Shown here: positions 25,066 to 32,711 of the stretch, piece after piece
Numbering within the stretch: position 1 is the first letter of the stretch
How the letters are laid out: the number at the start of each line of letters is the position of its first letter
Source: DASYAE01 sp036501535
GTDB taxonomy: Bacteria > Actinomycetota > Actinomycetes > Streptomycetales > Catenulisporaceae
Assembly (NCBI GenBank): GCA_036501535.1
Contig: DASYAE010000080.1
Location: forward strand, 1-37,090
Reading direction: 5' to 3'
DNA length: 37,090 nucleotides
Notes under the pieces: model-generated
What the model saw: the letters and a program-made list of their open reading frames with translations, nothing else
What the model was told of the DNA's origin: nothing
Database searches by the model: none
Made by a program: the position numbers and the translations under genes

Positions 25066-26823
25066 ATGACCGATGCCGCGCTCGCCTCGCTGCTGCCGCT
25101 GACCGTCGCGACCCCGCTCACAGGCGCCGTCGCGGCGCCCCTCCTCGCGCGCTGGTCTCCGCGCGCCGCGCTGGCCGGCTGCCTTATGACGCTCTGCGGA
25201 TCGCAGGCAGTCCTGCTGCTGCTGGCGCCGCGCGTATTCGACGGCACAATCCTCACACACTACATGGGCGGCTGGACGCCGACGAACGGCCAGGCGCTCG
25301 GCATCGCCTTCGCGGCGGACCCGTTCGGGCTCATCTTCGCGTTCGTCGTCACTGTCGTCGGCGGACTGTTGTTGCTTTACACGCTCTCCGAACTCGGCGG
25401 TCTCGCGAAACGGGAGTTAGGCGGCTACGCGTGTCTATTCCAGCTGTTGCTGGCAGCCTTGATCGGCGCCGCACTGACCGCGGACCTGTTCGACCTGTTC
25501 GTCTGGTTCCAGGTCGCGGCGCTGGCCAGCTACGGGCTGACCGGCTTCTTCCTGGAGCGGCCGATCGCGCTGGAGGCCGCGTTCAAGATCCTGGTGCTGA
25601 CCACCCTCGCCGGCTTCACGGTGTTCATCGGCGCCGGGCTGCTCTACACCAAGCACGGCGCACTGAGCATGGCGCAGTTGCACAACTCGCTCACCGCGCC
25701 CGCCGGCGCGCTCGACATCGTCGCACTGGGCCTGCTGATCGCGGGCTTCGCCACCAAAGCCGGCCTGATGCCCTTTCACGGCTGGCTCGCCGACGCGCAC
25801 ACCGCCGCGCCGGGCCCGGTCTCAGCCCTCTTCTCCGGCCTGATGGTCAACCTGGGGCTGGTCGGCTTGGCCCGGATCGCGCTGCAGATCTTCCCGGACG
25901 ACCACGTGCCGATCCTCGGCGCGCTCATGGTCGTCGGCCTGGTCTCAGCCGTGCTCGGCGCGGTGCTCGCGCTGGCCCAGGACGACCTCAAACGCCTGCT
26001 GGCCTACGACACGGTCTCGCAGACCGGCGTGATCACCGTGGGGTTCGCCACCGGTAACGCGGCCGGCGTATCAGGCGCCGTCTACCACCTGATCAGCCAC
26101 GCGCTGTTCAAGTCGCTGCTGTTCCTGTGTGCAGGCGCGATCGTGCACCGCACCGGCATCACTTCCCTGCGCGAGATGGGCGGCCTGGCCCGCCGCTGGC
26201 CGGCCCTGACCGTCGCCTTCGCGGTCGGCGCGGCCTCGATCGCAGGCATCCCGCCGTTCACCGGATACGTCTCGCTCAGCCTGATCCACGAGGGCCTGAG
26301 GGACGGCGGCCAGACGGTCCCGTTCGCGGTGATGCTCATCGCGCAGCTGATCACCACGATGGCGCTCGGCCGCGCCGCGTGGCTCGCGTTCTTCCGGCCG
26401 CGCCGCGAGCCGTACGAGGGCCACGAGCCGCTGCGGCCGGGCATGGCGGCCGGCCTGATCGGGCTCGGCGGCTGCTGCCTGGCCTTCGGCGTGCTGCCGC
26501 AGTTCGTGCTGGACCACCTGGTCGGACCGGCGGCCGGCGGCCTGCTCGAAGCCGGCCGCTACAGCAGCGCGGTGCTCTCCCGGGCCGGGCACGGGACGGT
26601 GGCCGCGCTCAGCACCGGCTTCCAGTACGCGAACCTCGCGGAACTCGGCACCGTCGCCGTCACCGTCCTGCTGGCGGTGCTCGGCGTCGCCGTGTATCTG
26701 CGCTCGAAGGAGCCCGCGCCGGTGCGGCTCCTGCGCGCGGTGCATAACGGCTCGGCCAACGACTACGCGGCCTATGCGGCGGCCGGCCTGGTCGTCCTCG
26801 TCGCGGCACTGCGCTGGGCTTAA
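25066..26823 (+). CDS. mrpD: MrpD/MbhH-like antiporter subunit with Glu-to-Gln in TM5
   Basis: 585-aa NuoL/M/N-family subunit of about 14-15 helices and the only antiporter-type subunit in the operon. The conserved TM7 lysine is present (Lys231, FATKAGLMPFHGWLADAH). The TM5 motif reads DLFVWFQVAALASYG: Gln149 replaces the nearly invariant Glu (E137 of Bacillus pseudofirmus MrpD, as I recall; the offset of 12 also fits K219 to K231). In TM8, LMVNLGL has Asn262 where Lys is usual. YHLISHALFKSLLFL (TM12 region) is intact. Codon 118 is TTA (25417-25419) in a patch rich in rare codons. Last gene of the operon; no MrpA, no hydrogenase genes follow. Confidence 0.92.
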   Translation: MTDAALASLLPLTVATPLTGAVAAPLLARWSPRAALAGCLMTLCGSQAVLLLLAPRVFDGTILTHYMGGWTPTNGQALGIAFAADPFGLIFAFVVTVVGGLLLLYTLSELGGLAKRELGGYACLFQLLLAALIGAALTADLFDLFVWFQVAALASYGLTGFFLERPIALEAAFKILVLTTLAGFTVFIGAGLLYTKHGALSMAQLHNSLTAPAGALDIVALGLLIAGFATKAGLMPFHGWLADAHTAAPGPVSALFSGLMVNLGLVGLARIALQIFPDDHVPILGALMVVGLVSAVLGAVLALAQDDLKRLLAYDTVSQTGVITVGFATGNAAGVSGAVYHLISHALFKSLLFLCAGAIVHRTGITSLREMGGLARRWPALTVAFAVGAASIAGIPPFTGYVSLSLIHEGLRDGGQTVPFAVMLIAQLITTMALGRAAWLAFFRPRREPYEGHEPLRPGMAAGLIGLGGCCLAFGVLPQFVLDHLVGPAAGGLLEAGRYSSAVLSRAGHGTVAALSTGFQYANLAELGTVAVTVLLAVLGVAVYLRSKEPAPVRLLRAVHNGSANDYAAYAAAGLVVLVAALRWA

Positions 26824-26849
26824 CGGCCGTCAGCGTAAACGGAGCAGCA

Positions 26850-26915
26850 CTAGAAAATGTTTATATAGCTATACTGTGATGCATATCGCGCTATGGCGAA
26901 ATAGTAAGAGCGTCC
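26850..26915 (+). promoter_or_regulatory. AT-rich promoter region of the STAS-GAF gene
   Basis: A 65-bp AT-rich island in GC-rich surroundings. It contains a 10-bp palindrome TATAGCTATA (26864-26873) overlapping a good -10 hexamer TATACT (26870-26875). No convincing -35 at the right distance. A start here would leave a leader of roughly 100 nt before the ATG at 26987. Confidence 0.45.
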
Positions 26916-26986
26916 GACCCCGCAGCATAAACCTGCTGGCGCAGTAGGCTGGCTGCACGCCTATTCCCACGGCTGGTGGTGATCGC

Positions 26987-27766
26987 ATGGCATCGTCCGA
27001 CTCCCCGGGAACCTTCCACCTCACCGTGGCCCGGACCGACGACGAGATGACACTGGAACTGGCCGGTGAGCTGGACATGCTCGCCGCGTCGGCGCTGATG
27101 CGCACCGTCCCCCAGCCGCAGGACTGCGCCGGACGGATCATCCTCGACGCGAGCCGGGTGACGTTCTGCGCGACCGCCGGCATGCGCATCCTGCTGATGC
27201 TGCACGACCGGGTCGAGGCGTGCGACGGCGAGCTGATCGTGCAGCGCCCCTCCGATGCAGTGCTTCACGTGCTCAAGACCTTCGGCGAGCTGGACCACCT
27301 GCGCATCGAGTCGGGGCCGGGCTCCGCGCACGCCGCGCCCGCCGGGCTCGGCACCGCGCGCTTCCGGCAGGTGCTCGACTCGGCGATGCGCGTCGCCCAC
27401 GCGCCGATGGGCTACGCCCGTGCGGCGGAACCGCCGGACGGCGAGCTGAAGGTCGTCGCGCGCCGCGGCGTCGGCAGGCTCCTGCCGAGCTTCTTCGAGA
27501 CGATGCACGGCGCAGAGCCCATGTGCATCACTCGACCGGAGCAACTGCGCCCCGTCTACGTGGACGACGTTCTCACCTCTCCGGTCTACCACGAGCCGCG
27601 CAAACTCAACGCCTTGCGCCAATCGGGCGTCCGCGCGTCGGCCTCGATACCGGTCGTCACCCCGTCCGGGGACCTGCTCGGGCAGCTGTGCCTGCTGCGC
27701 CGCACGCGCACCGACTGGTCCGACGATCAGCGGCGCGCGTTGGAGCTCATCGCCCGTCCCTCATGA
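26987..27766 (+). CDS. STAS-GAF regulatory protein (anti-sigma-factor antagonist-like)
   Basis: 259-aa two-domain protein. Residues 10-110 are a STAS domain: LAGELDMLAASALM and LDASRVTFCATAGMRILL. In anti-anti-sigma factors the equivalent loop is usually DSSG or DSTG; here it is ATAG, so Thr63 is the only residue in the loop able to take the phosphate. Residues about 120-255 form a GAF-like sensor ending in SGDLLGQLCLLRRTRTDWSDDQRRALEL. Likely role: phosphorylation-controlled release of a sigma factor in response to a ligand; partner kinase not in the window. The last 20 bp overlap the convergent CDF gene. Confidence 0.8.
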   Translation: MASSDSPGTFHLTVARTDDEMTLELAGELDMLAASALMRTVPQPQDCAGRIILDASRVTFCATAGMRILLMLHDRVEACDGELIVQRPSDAVLHVLKTFGELDHLRIESGPGSAHAAPAGLGTARFRQVLDSAMRVAHAPMGYARAAEPPDGELKVVARRGVGRLLPSFFETMHGAEPMCITRPEQLRPVYVDDVLTSPVYHEPRKLNALRQSGVRASASIPVVTPSGDLLGQLCLLRRTRTDWSDDQRRALELIARPS

Positions 27767-28790
27767 CGGCGTGCCGGCGGTGTTCGGATGCGTCGGTGAT
27801 GTCGAGGAAGACGTGGTCGAAGGCCGGCCAGTTCTGGCGCAAAGAGCGCTTGATCCGGATGCAGACGTCTTCGAGGGCCTCGCTGTCGATGCCCGGACGC
27901 AGGTCGACGCGCGTGGCCAGCAGCGTGCTGTCCGGCCCCAGGCGCATGGTCAGCAGCTCGAGCACCGCGTCGATCTCGGGCTGGTCGGCCAGGAACCCGG
28001 TCACGCTGTCCTGGAGCTGCGGGTCGACCGCCTGGCCGATCAGCTCGTGCTGCGCCTGGATGCCCAGGCGGGTGGCCACCGCCAGCAGCAGGAGGCCGAT
28101 CGCCCACGAGGCGACGGCCTCCCAGCGCATGTTGCCGGTCAGCGCGTGCATGCCGATTCCGCCGAGCGCCAGGACCACGCCGACGACCGCCGTGGAGTCC
28201 TCGGCGATCACCGTGCGCAGGGCCGGCTCGGCGGTCATGGCCTTGAGGGAGAGCCTGCGGCCGCCGTCGTGCGACCGCGACTGGGAGAGGGCCTTGGTCA
28301 GCGACGCGCCCTCGGCCAGGAACGCGAGGGCCAGCACGACCGCCGCGACGGTCAGGTCGGCGCCGGTCTCGCTGGTCGGCGACAGCCAGGCGCGCACGCC
28401 CTGGTAGAGGGAGAAGCAGCCGCCGGTCACGAAGATGCCGACCGCGGCCAGGAACGACCAGAAGTAGCGCTCCATGCCGTACCCGAACGGATGGACCTTG
28501 TCGGGCGCCCGCCCGGCCCGCGCGAGCGAGGCGAGCAGGAACACCTCGTTGACGCTGTCCGCCATCGAGTGCGCCGCCTCGGACATCATCGCCGGAGAGC
28601 CGGTGAGCAGCCCGGCGGCCAGCTTCGCGGCCGCGATCACCAGGTTGGCGGCCAGCGCGGCGTAGACCGACGAGTGGCTGCCGCCGCCGGCGAGGCGCCG
28701 GCGCCAGCGCGCGACGGCGGCCGGCCGGTCCCGCCGCTGATCGGTCGGCTGCGTATCGGTTGACTCCGTATCGGTTCCGGGCGTGCCCAT
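27747..28790 (-). CDS. Cation diffusion facilitator (SLC30A9-like) efflux protein
   Basis: 347-aa cytoplasmic-membrane metal/proton antiporter with about six helices. The helix-2 site HSMAD in SEAAHSMADSVNE supplies His and Asp; the helix-5 site reads AEDSTAVVG (EDxxA) rather than HxxxD, as in the ZnT9-like branch, so Zn specificity is uncertain. A cytoplasmic C-terminal domain (about 245-330) follows. ATG at 28790 chosen, with GGAGGA about 10 nt upstream; GTG at 28808 lacks a ribosome site. The gene end overlaps the STAS-GAF gene by 20 bp tail-to-tail. Confidence 0.85.
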   Translation of the reverse strand: MGTPGTDTESTDTQPTDQRRDRPAAVARWRRRLAGGGSHSSVYAALAANLVIAAAKLAAGLLTGSPAMMSEAAHSMADSVNEVFLLASLARAGRAPDKVHPFGYGMERYFWSFLAAVGIFVTGGCFSLYQGVRAWLSPTSETGADLTVAAVVLALAFLAEGASLTKALSQSRSHDGGRRLSLKAMTAEPALRTVIAEDSTAVVGVVLALGGIGMHALTGNMRWEAVASWAIGLLLLAVATRLGIQAQHELIGQAVDPQLQDSVTGFLADQPEIDAVLELLTMRLGPDSTLLATRVDLRPGIDSEALEDVCIRIKRSLRQNWPAFDHVFLDITDASEHRRHAVMRDGR

Positions 28791-28947
28791 CAGCTCCTCG
28801 TCCTCCACGTGCCGAATGCTCGGCTCCTGGTACCCGGTACCGCCGATGCAACTCCGATCATCACGGCGGCCGCCGCGCGGGACGATCAGGACACGCCCGG
28901 CTGAGCGAGGCGGGTGAGGACAGGGACGGCCGCCAGAGGCCGCCGCT

Positions 28948-28991
28948 GATGTGTCAGGCGCACATCTGTAAGGCGCAGATGAATCAGGCGC
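28948..28991. repeat. 15-bp-period repeat with mutually exclusive hairpins
   Basis: Three copies of T(C/A)AGGCGC start at 28954, 28969 and 28984, exactly 15 bp apart. The segments between them pair: GATGTG with CACATC (28948-28953/28961-28966) and CATCTG with CAGATG (28963-28968/28976-28981). Each has a 7-nt loop made of the repeat. The two hairpins share the middle arm and exclude each other. The third copy contains the stop codon of the upstream HbpS-like gene (minus strand). Confidence 0.65.
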
Positions 28992-29412
28992 CTGGGTCGC
29001 CCGCCAGGCCGACGGCGGCGATCGCGGCGAGGGCGCAGACCTCGTCGTCGTCGGAGGCGTGGCCGCTGATGCCCACGGCGCCGATGATGCCGCCGGCCGC
29101 GTCGCGCACCAGCACGCCGCCGGGGGCCGGGACGAGCTCTCCGCCGGCCAGCGCGGTCACCGCGTGGATGAAGTCGGGGTTCGCGGCGGCGCAGGCGGCC
29201 AGCGTGCGGCTTCCCACACCCATGTTCAGGGCGCCGCGCGCCTTGCCCCGGGCGATGCGTTCCCGCAGCAGCGACGAGCCGTCCTCCCGCGCGAAGGCGA
29301 CGAGCTGGCCCGCCGCGTCGAGGACGGCTACGGTCATCGGAGGGAACTGGTGTTCGCGGGCGTGGGCGAGGCTGTGCTCGACGATCGCGCGGGCCTGCTC
29401 GTAGCGGATCAA
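28984..29412 (-). CDS. GlcG/HbpS-like heme-binding family protein
   Basis: 142-aa protein of the HbpS-like/GlcG family (PF03928). Conserved parts: MTVAVLDAAGQLVAFAREDG, IARGKARGAL and PAPGGVLVRDAAGGIIGAVGISG, then SDDDEVCALAAIAAVG. Members bind heme or corrinoid, or accompany glycolate/propanediol utilisation genes; the ligand is not evident. No signal peptide, so cytoplasmic. TTG start with AGGAAGG 5 nt upstream. It may be cotranscribed with the CDF exporter 193 bp further on, separated by the repeat element. Confidence 0.85.
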   Translation of the reverse strand: MIRYEQARAIVEHSLAHAREHQFPPMTVAVLDAAGQLVAFAREDGSSLLRERIARGKARGALNMGVGSRTLAACAAANPDFIHAVTALAGGELVPAPGGVLVRDAAGGIIGAVGISGHASDDDEVCALAAIAAVGLAGDPGA

Positions 29413-29683
29413 TGCGACCTTCCTGAGGCGGCGGCCGCGTTCTGGCGGACGAGCGGATGGGCATATGACACGGGGACAGCCTATGCACGGCGGTGGCGAA
29501 GGCTGGATGATGTTCGGCGGGCACGCCGTCCCGGCCGAGGGCGGAATCGCTGGTCGGGGAGATGGAGACGGCGCGGTTCATTAGGGGGAAACCCTGAGCC
29601 GACCGGCCGGATCGCCATCCTCGGGGATGACGTGGAATCAATCGCGGGAGGGACGCCACAGCAGTGTGCGTGGCGATACTTTC

Positions 29684-30640
29684 ATGAACGTGTCAGAAAT
29701 CGATCACGATCAGCCGACTATCGAGGCGACTGCGCTCACGATGCGGTATCCGGGCGGCGTGACTGCGCTGACCGACCTCACGCTCACGGTGGGGTCGGGG
29801 ATTACCGGCCTGGTCGGCGCGAACGGCGCCGGCAAATCCACACTCATCAAGATTCTGTTGGGGCTGCTCACGCCGACCTCGGGGCAGGTGCGCGTGCTCG
29901 GCCTCGACGCGCGCGAGCGGGGCGAGGAGATCCGCGGGCGGGTGGGCTACATGCCCGAGCACGACTGCCTGCCCGCGGACGTGACCGCCACCGAGTTCGT
30001 CACGCACCTCGGGCGGATGACGGGGCTGCCGCCCACGGCCGCGAAGGAGCAGGCGGCCGAGGCGCTGCGGCACGTCGGCCTGCACGAGGAGCGGTACCGC
30101 CAGATCGGGACCTTCTCCACCGGCATGAAGCAGCGGGTCAAGCTGGCCCAGGCCCTGGTCGGCGATCCGGGGCTGCTGCTGCTCGACGAGCCGACCAACG
30201 GCCTGGACCCGGCCGGCCGGGACGCGATGCTGGCGCTGATCCATCGGATCGGCACCGAGTTCGGCATCGCCGTGCTGGTCGCCTCGCACCTGCTCAGCGA
30301 GATCGAGCGGATCTGCGACCACCTCGTCGCCGTCGAGGGCGGCCGGCTGCTGCGCGCCGCCTCGCTGGTCTCGATGACCCAGGCGGTGCCGTGGCTGGCG
30401 CTCGAGGTCGACGAGGGCACCGAGGCGCTGGCCGCGAGCCTGGCCGGCAAGGGCCTGACGGTGCGTCCGCAGGGCCGCCAGTTGCTGGTGCAGGTGGACG
30501 CGGACCCGGTGTTCAACACCGTGCGCGACGCGATCGCCGACCTCGAGCTCCCGCTGACCCGGATGGAGCACCGCCGGCACCACGTCGAGGAGCTCTTCTC
30601 CACCCGCGAACTGGCCGACGCAATGGAGGCACAGCCGTGA
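29684..30640 (+). CDS. ABC-2 exporter ATPase (first pair)
   Basis: 318-aa ATP-binding subunit. Walker A GANGAGKST, Q-loop region MPEHDCLPADVT, signature FSTGMKQRVKLAQAL, Walker B LLLLDEPTNGLDP, H-loop ASHLLSE. The C-terminal 90 residues form the accessory domain common in antibiotic or lantibiotic-type exporters. ATG 29684 was taken as start because it begins just before the conserved region; it lacks a clear ribosome site, and GTG 29666 or ATG 29627 (with GGGAGGGA between) remain possible. Its stop overlaps the permease GTG. Confidence 0.88.
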   Translation: MNVSEIDHDQPTIEATALTMRYPGGVTALTDLTLTVGSGITGLVGANGAGKSTLIKILLGLLTPTSGQVRVLGLDARERGEEIRGRVGYMPEHDCLPADVTATEFVTHLGRMTGLPPTAAKEQAAEALRHVGLHEERYRQIGTFSTGMKQRVKLAQALVGDPGLLLLDEPTNGLDPAGRDAMLALIHRIGTEFGIAVLVASHLLSEIERICDHLVAVEGGRLLRAASLVSMTQAVPWLALEVDEGTEALAASLAGKGLTVRPQGRQLLVQVDADPVFNTVRDAIADLELPLTRMEHRRHHVEELFSTRELADAMEAQP

Positions 30641-31752
30641 GCGCATCAGCGCCGACAAGCGTCATCCACGACATCGGCTACAAGCCGTACACCGGTCCGC
30701 GCTTCGGCCGCAGGCAGATCGTGCGCGCGCTCTACGTACACAGCCTGCGTACCGTGTTCGGCTTGGGCCGCGGGCCGAGGGCGAAGATCGTGCCCTGGTT
30801 CGTGCTCATCTCGATGCTCGTACCGGCCGCGCTGAACGTGTACATGAGCTCGGTGAACAAGTCGCTGGTGCTCTCGTACGCGCACATGACCTACAACATG
30901 ATGCTGTTCAGCGTGCTCTTCGTGGCCGCGGCCGCGCCGGAGCTGGTCTCGCGCGACCTGCGGCACCACACGCTGCCGCTCTACTTCTCCCGGCCGCTGC
31001 GCCGCTCGGACTACCCGGTGGCGAAGCTGCTCGCGCTCTACACCGGGCTGTTCCTGGTCGAGTTCCTCCCGCTGCTGATCACCTACCTCGGCCAGGTGGC
31101 CTCGGCCACCAGCGGGCACGAGATATGGACCGACTCCAGGTCGGCGTTCCCGGGCCTGGCCGCGGCGGTGCTGCAGTCCGCGATCTTCACCGTGATCAGC
31201 CTCCTGATCGCCTCGTCCACCGGCCGCCGGGTGATCGCCACCGGCGTCATCGCGATCCTCTTCCTGGTGACCACGGCGATCTCGGCGGTGCTGGCGAACG
31301 TGGTCGGCCGGACCTGGCAGACGCACACGATCAGCTGCGTCGAGCCGACCGTCAACCCGCAGGACCGGAACGTCAACGGCGACATCTACGGCATCGGCGG
31401 CAGCCCGAACGGCCCGCCGACCGTGGCCGTCCAGTCGCTGTGCGCAGGCGTCGACGTCAACAACGACAACATCACGAACGTCGACGGCACGCCCGACCCG
31501 ACCAGGTCCGGATACGCCGACATCATCGTGCAGTACCAGACCCCGGTCTACTCGATGGTGGCCAAGGCGGGCGGCCTGACCAACCCGGTGCGCCTGGTCG
31601 AGGGCACCCGCATCTGGGCCTTCGACGCCACCGACGGCCAGATCCCCAACCCCTCGCCGATCGGCCCGATCTACGCCGCCGAGCTGGCCGTGCTCGTCGT
31701 CGCGGGCGCCGGCGGACTGCTGCTGCGATACCGGAGGGTGAGCGTCTCATGA
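30637..31752 (+). CDS. ABC-2 exporter permease with large extracytoplasmic loop
   Basis: 371-aa membrane permease coupled to the first ATPase (GTGA overlap). The N-terminal GYKPYTGPRFGR is the recognisable motif of this ABC permease family. Hydrophobic segments lie at about 50-65, 85-105, 130-155, 175-190, 200-225 and 340-362. Between the last two is an outside loop of about 100 residues containing two cysteines and VDVNNDNITNVDGTPDP, a D-N-D-spaced, calcium-loop-like stretch. The stop overlaps the next ATPase start (ATGA). Confidence 0.85.
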   Translation: MSASAPTSVIHDIGYKPYTGPRFGRRQIVRALYVHSLRTVFGLGRGPRAKIVPWFVLISMLVPAALNVYMSSVNKSLVLSYAHMTYNMMLFSVLFVAAAAPELVSRDLRHHTLPLYFSRPLRRSDYPVAKLLALYTGLFLVEFLPLLITYLGQVASATSGHEIWTDSRSAFPGLAAAVLQSAIFTVISLLIASSTGRRVIATGVIAILFLVTTAISAVLANVVGRTWQTHTISCVEPTVNPQDRNVNGDIYGIGGSPNGPPTVAVQSLCAGVDVNNDNITNVDGTPDPTRSGYADIIVQYQTPVYSMVAKAGGLTNPVRLVEGTRIWAFDATDGQIPNPSPIGPIYAAELAVLVVAGAGGLLLRYRRVSVS

Positions 31753-32708
31753 CCGCCGTCGACAACGCGACCGCGTCGCACGACGCCGCGACGGACGCCA
31801 CCGTCGTGAAGTTCGACCACGTGACCCACTGGTACGGCAACGTGGTCGCGGTCAACGACATCTCGCTGGAGCTCGGGCCGGGCGTGACCGGCCTGCTCGG
31901 GCCGAACGGCGCGGGCAAGTCCACGATCCTGCACCTGCTCTCCGGCTTCCTGTCCCCGTCCCGCGGCTCGGTGACGATCGGCGGGGCGAGCCCGTGGCGC
32001 AATCCGGACATCTTCCGCTCGGTCGGCCTGGTCCCGGAGCGGGACTCGGTCTACTCGTTCCTGACCGCGCGCGAGTTCGTGACCGCATCGGCGAAGCTGC
32101 ACCAGCTGCCCGACCCGAAGGCCGCGGCCGAGCGCGCGCTGGAGCGCGTGGAGATGACGGACGCCGCGGACCGCGCGATCCAGACGTACTCCAAGGGCAT
32201 GCGGCAGCGCGCCAAGGTGGCCGCCGCGCTCGTGCACGATCCGCAGGTGCTGCTGCTGGACGAGCCGTTCAACGGCATGGACCCGCGCCAGCGGATGCAC
32301 ATGATGGACCTGCTGCGGGACCTCGGCGCCGCCGGCCGCACGATCCTGTTCTCCTCGCACATCCTGGAGGAGGTGGAGAAGCTGGCCGAGACGGTCCAGG
32401 TGGTGGTGACCGGCCGGCTCGCCGCCTCCGGCGACTACCGGACCATCAGGCGCCTGATGACGAACCGGCCGCACGTGTTCGTGGTGCGCAGCACCGACGA
32501 CCGGGCGCTGGCGGTGGCGCTGATCGCCAGCCCGGCGGTGCAGGGGGTCAGCGTGACCAAGGACGGCCTCGAGGTGCACGCGGGCGACCACGGCACCTTC
32601 ACCCGCGAGCTGGCCAAGACGAGCCGCTCCGCCGGGATCGGGCTGCGCGAGGTCATCCCCTCGGACGAGTCGCTCGAATCCGTGTTCGCCTATCTCGTGG
32701 GGGCCTGA
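31749..32708 (+). CDS. ABC-2 exporter ATPase (second pair)
   Basis: 319-aa ATPase. Walker A GPNGAGKST, VPERDSVYSFLTAREF in the Q-loop region, signature YSKGMRQRAKVAAAL, Walker B VLLLDEPFNGMDP, H-loop SSHILEEVEKLAE. It is clearly paralogous to the first ATPase but diverged, so the operon is not a recent tandem duplication. ATG overlaps the preceding stop; the second permease starts 3 bp after its stop. Confidence 0.92.
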   Translation: MTAVDNATASHDAATDATVVKFDHVTHWYGNVVAVNDISLELGPGVTGLLGPNGAGKSTILHLLSGFLSPSRGSVTIGGASPWRNPDIFRSVGLVPERDSVYSFLTAREFVTASAKLHQLPDPKAAAERALERVEMTDAADRAIQTYSKGMRQRAKVAAALVHDPQVLLLDEPFNGMDPRQRMHMMDLLRDLGAAGRTILFSSHILEEVEKLAETVQVVVTGRLAASGDYRTIRRLMTNRPHVFVVRSTDDRALAVALIASPAVQGVSVTKDGLEVHAGDHGTFTRELAKTSRSAGIGLREVIPSDESLESVFAYLVGA

Positions 32709-32711
32709 GCC

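Noticed and set aside
28948..28991. CRISPR-like array
   Set aside because: Units are 8 bp at 15-bp spacing, far too short for CRISPR repeats and spacers, and no cas genes are near.
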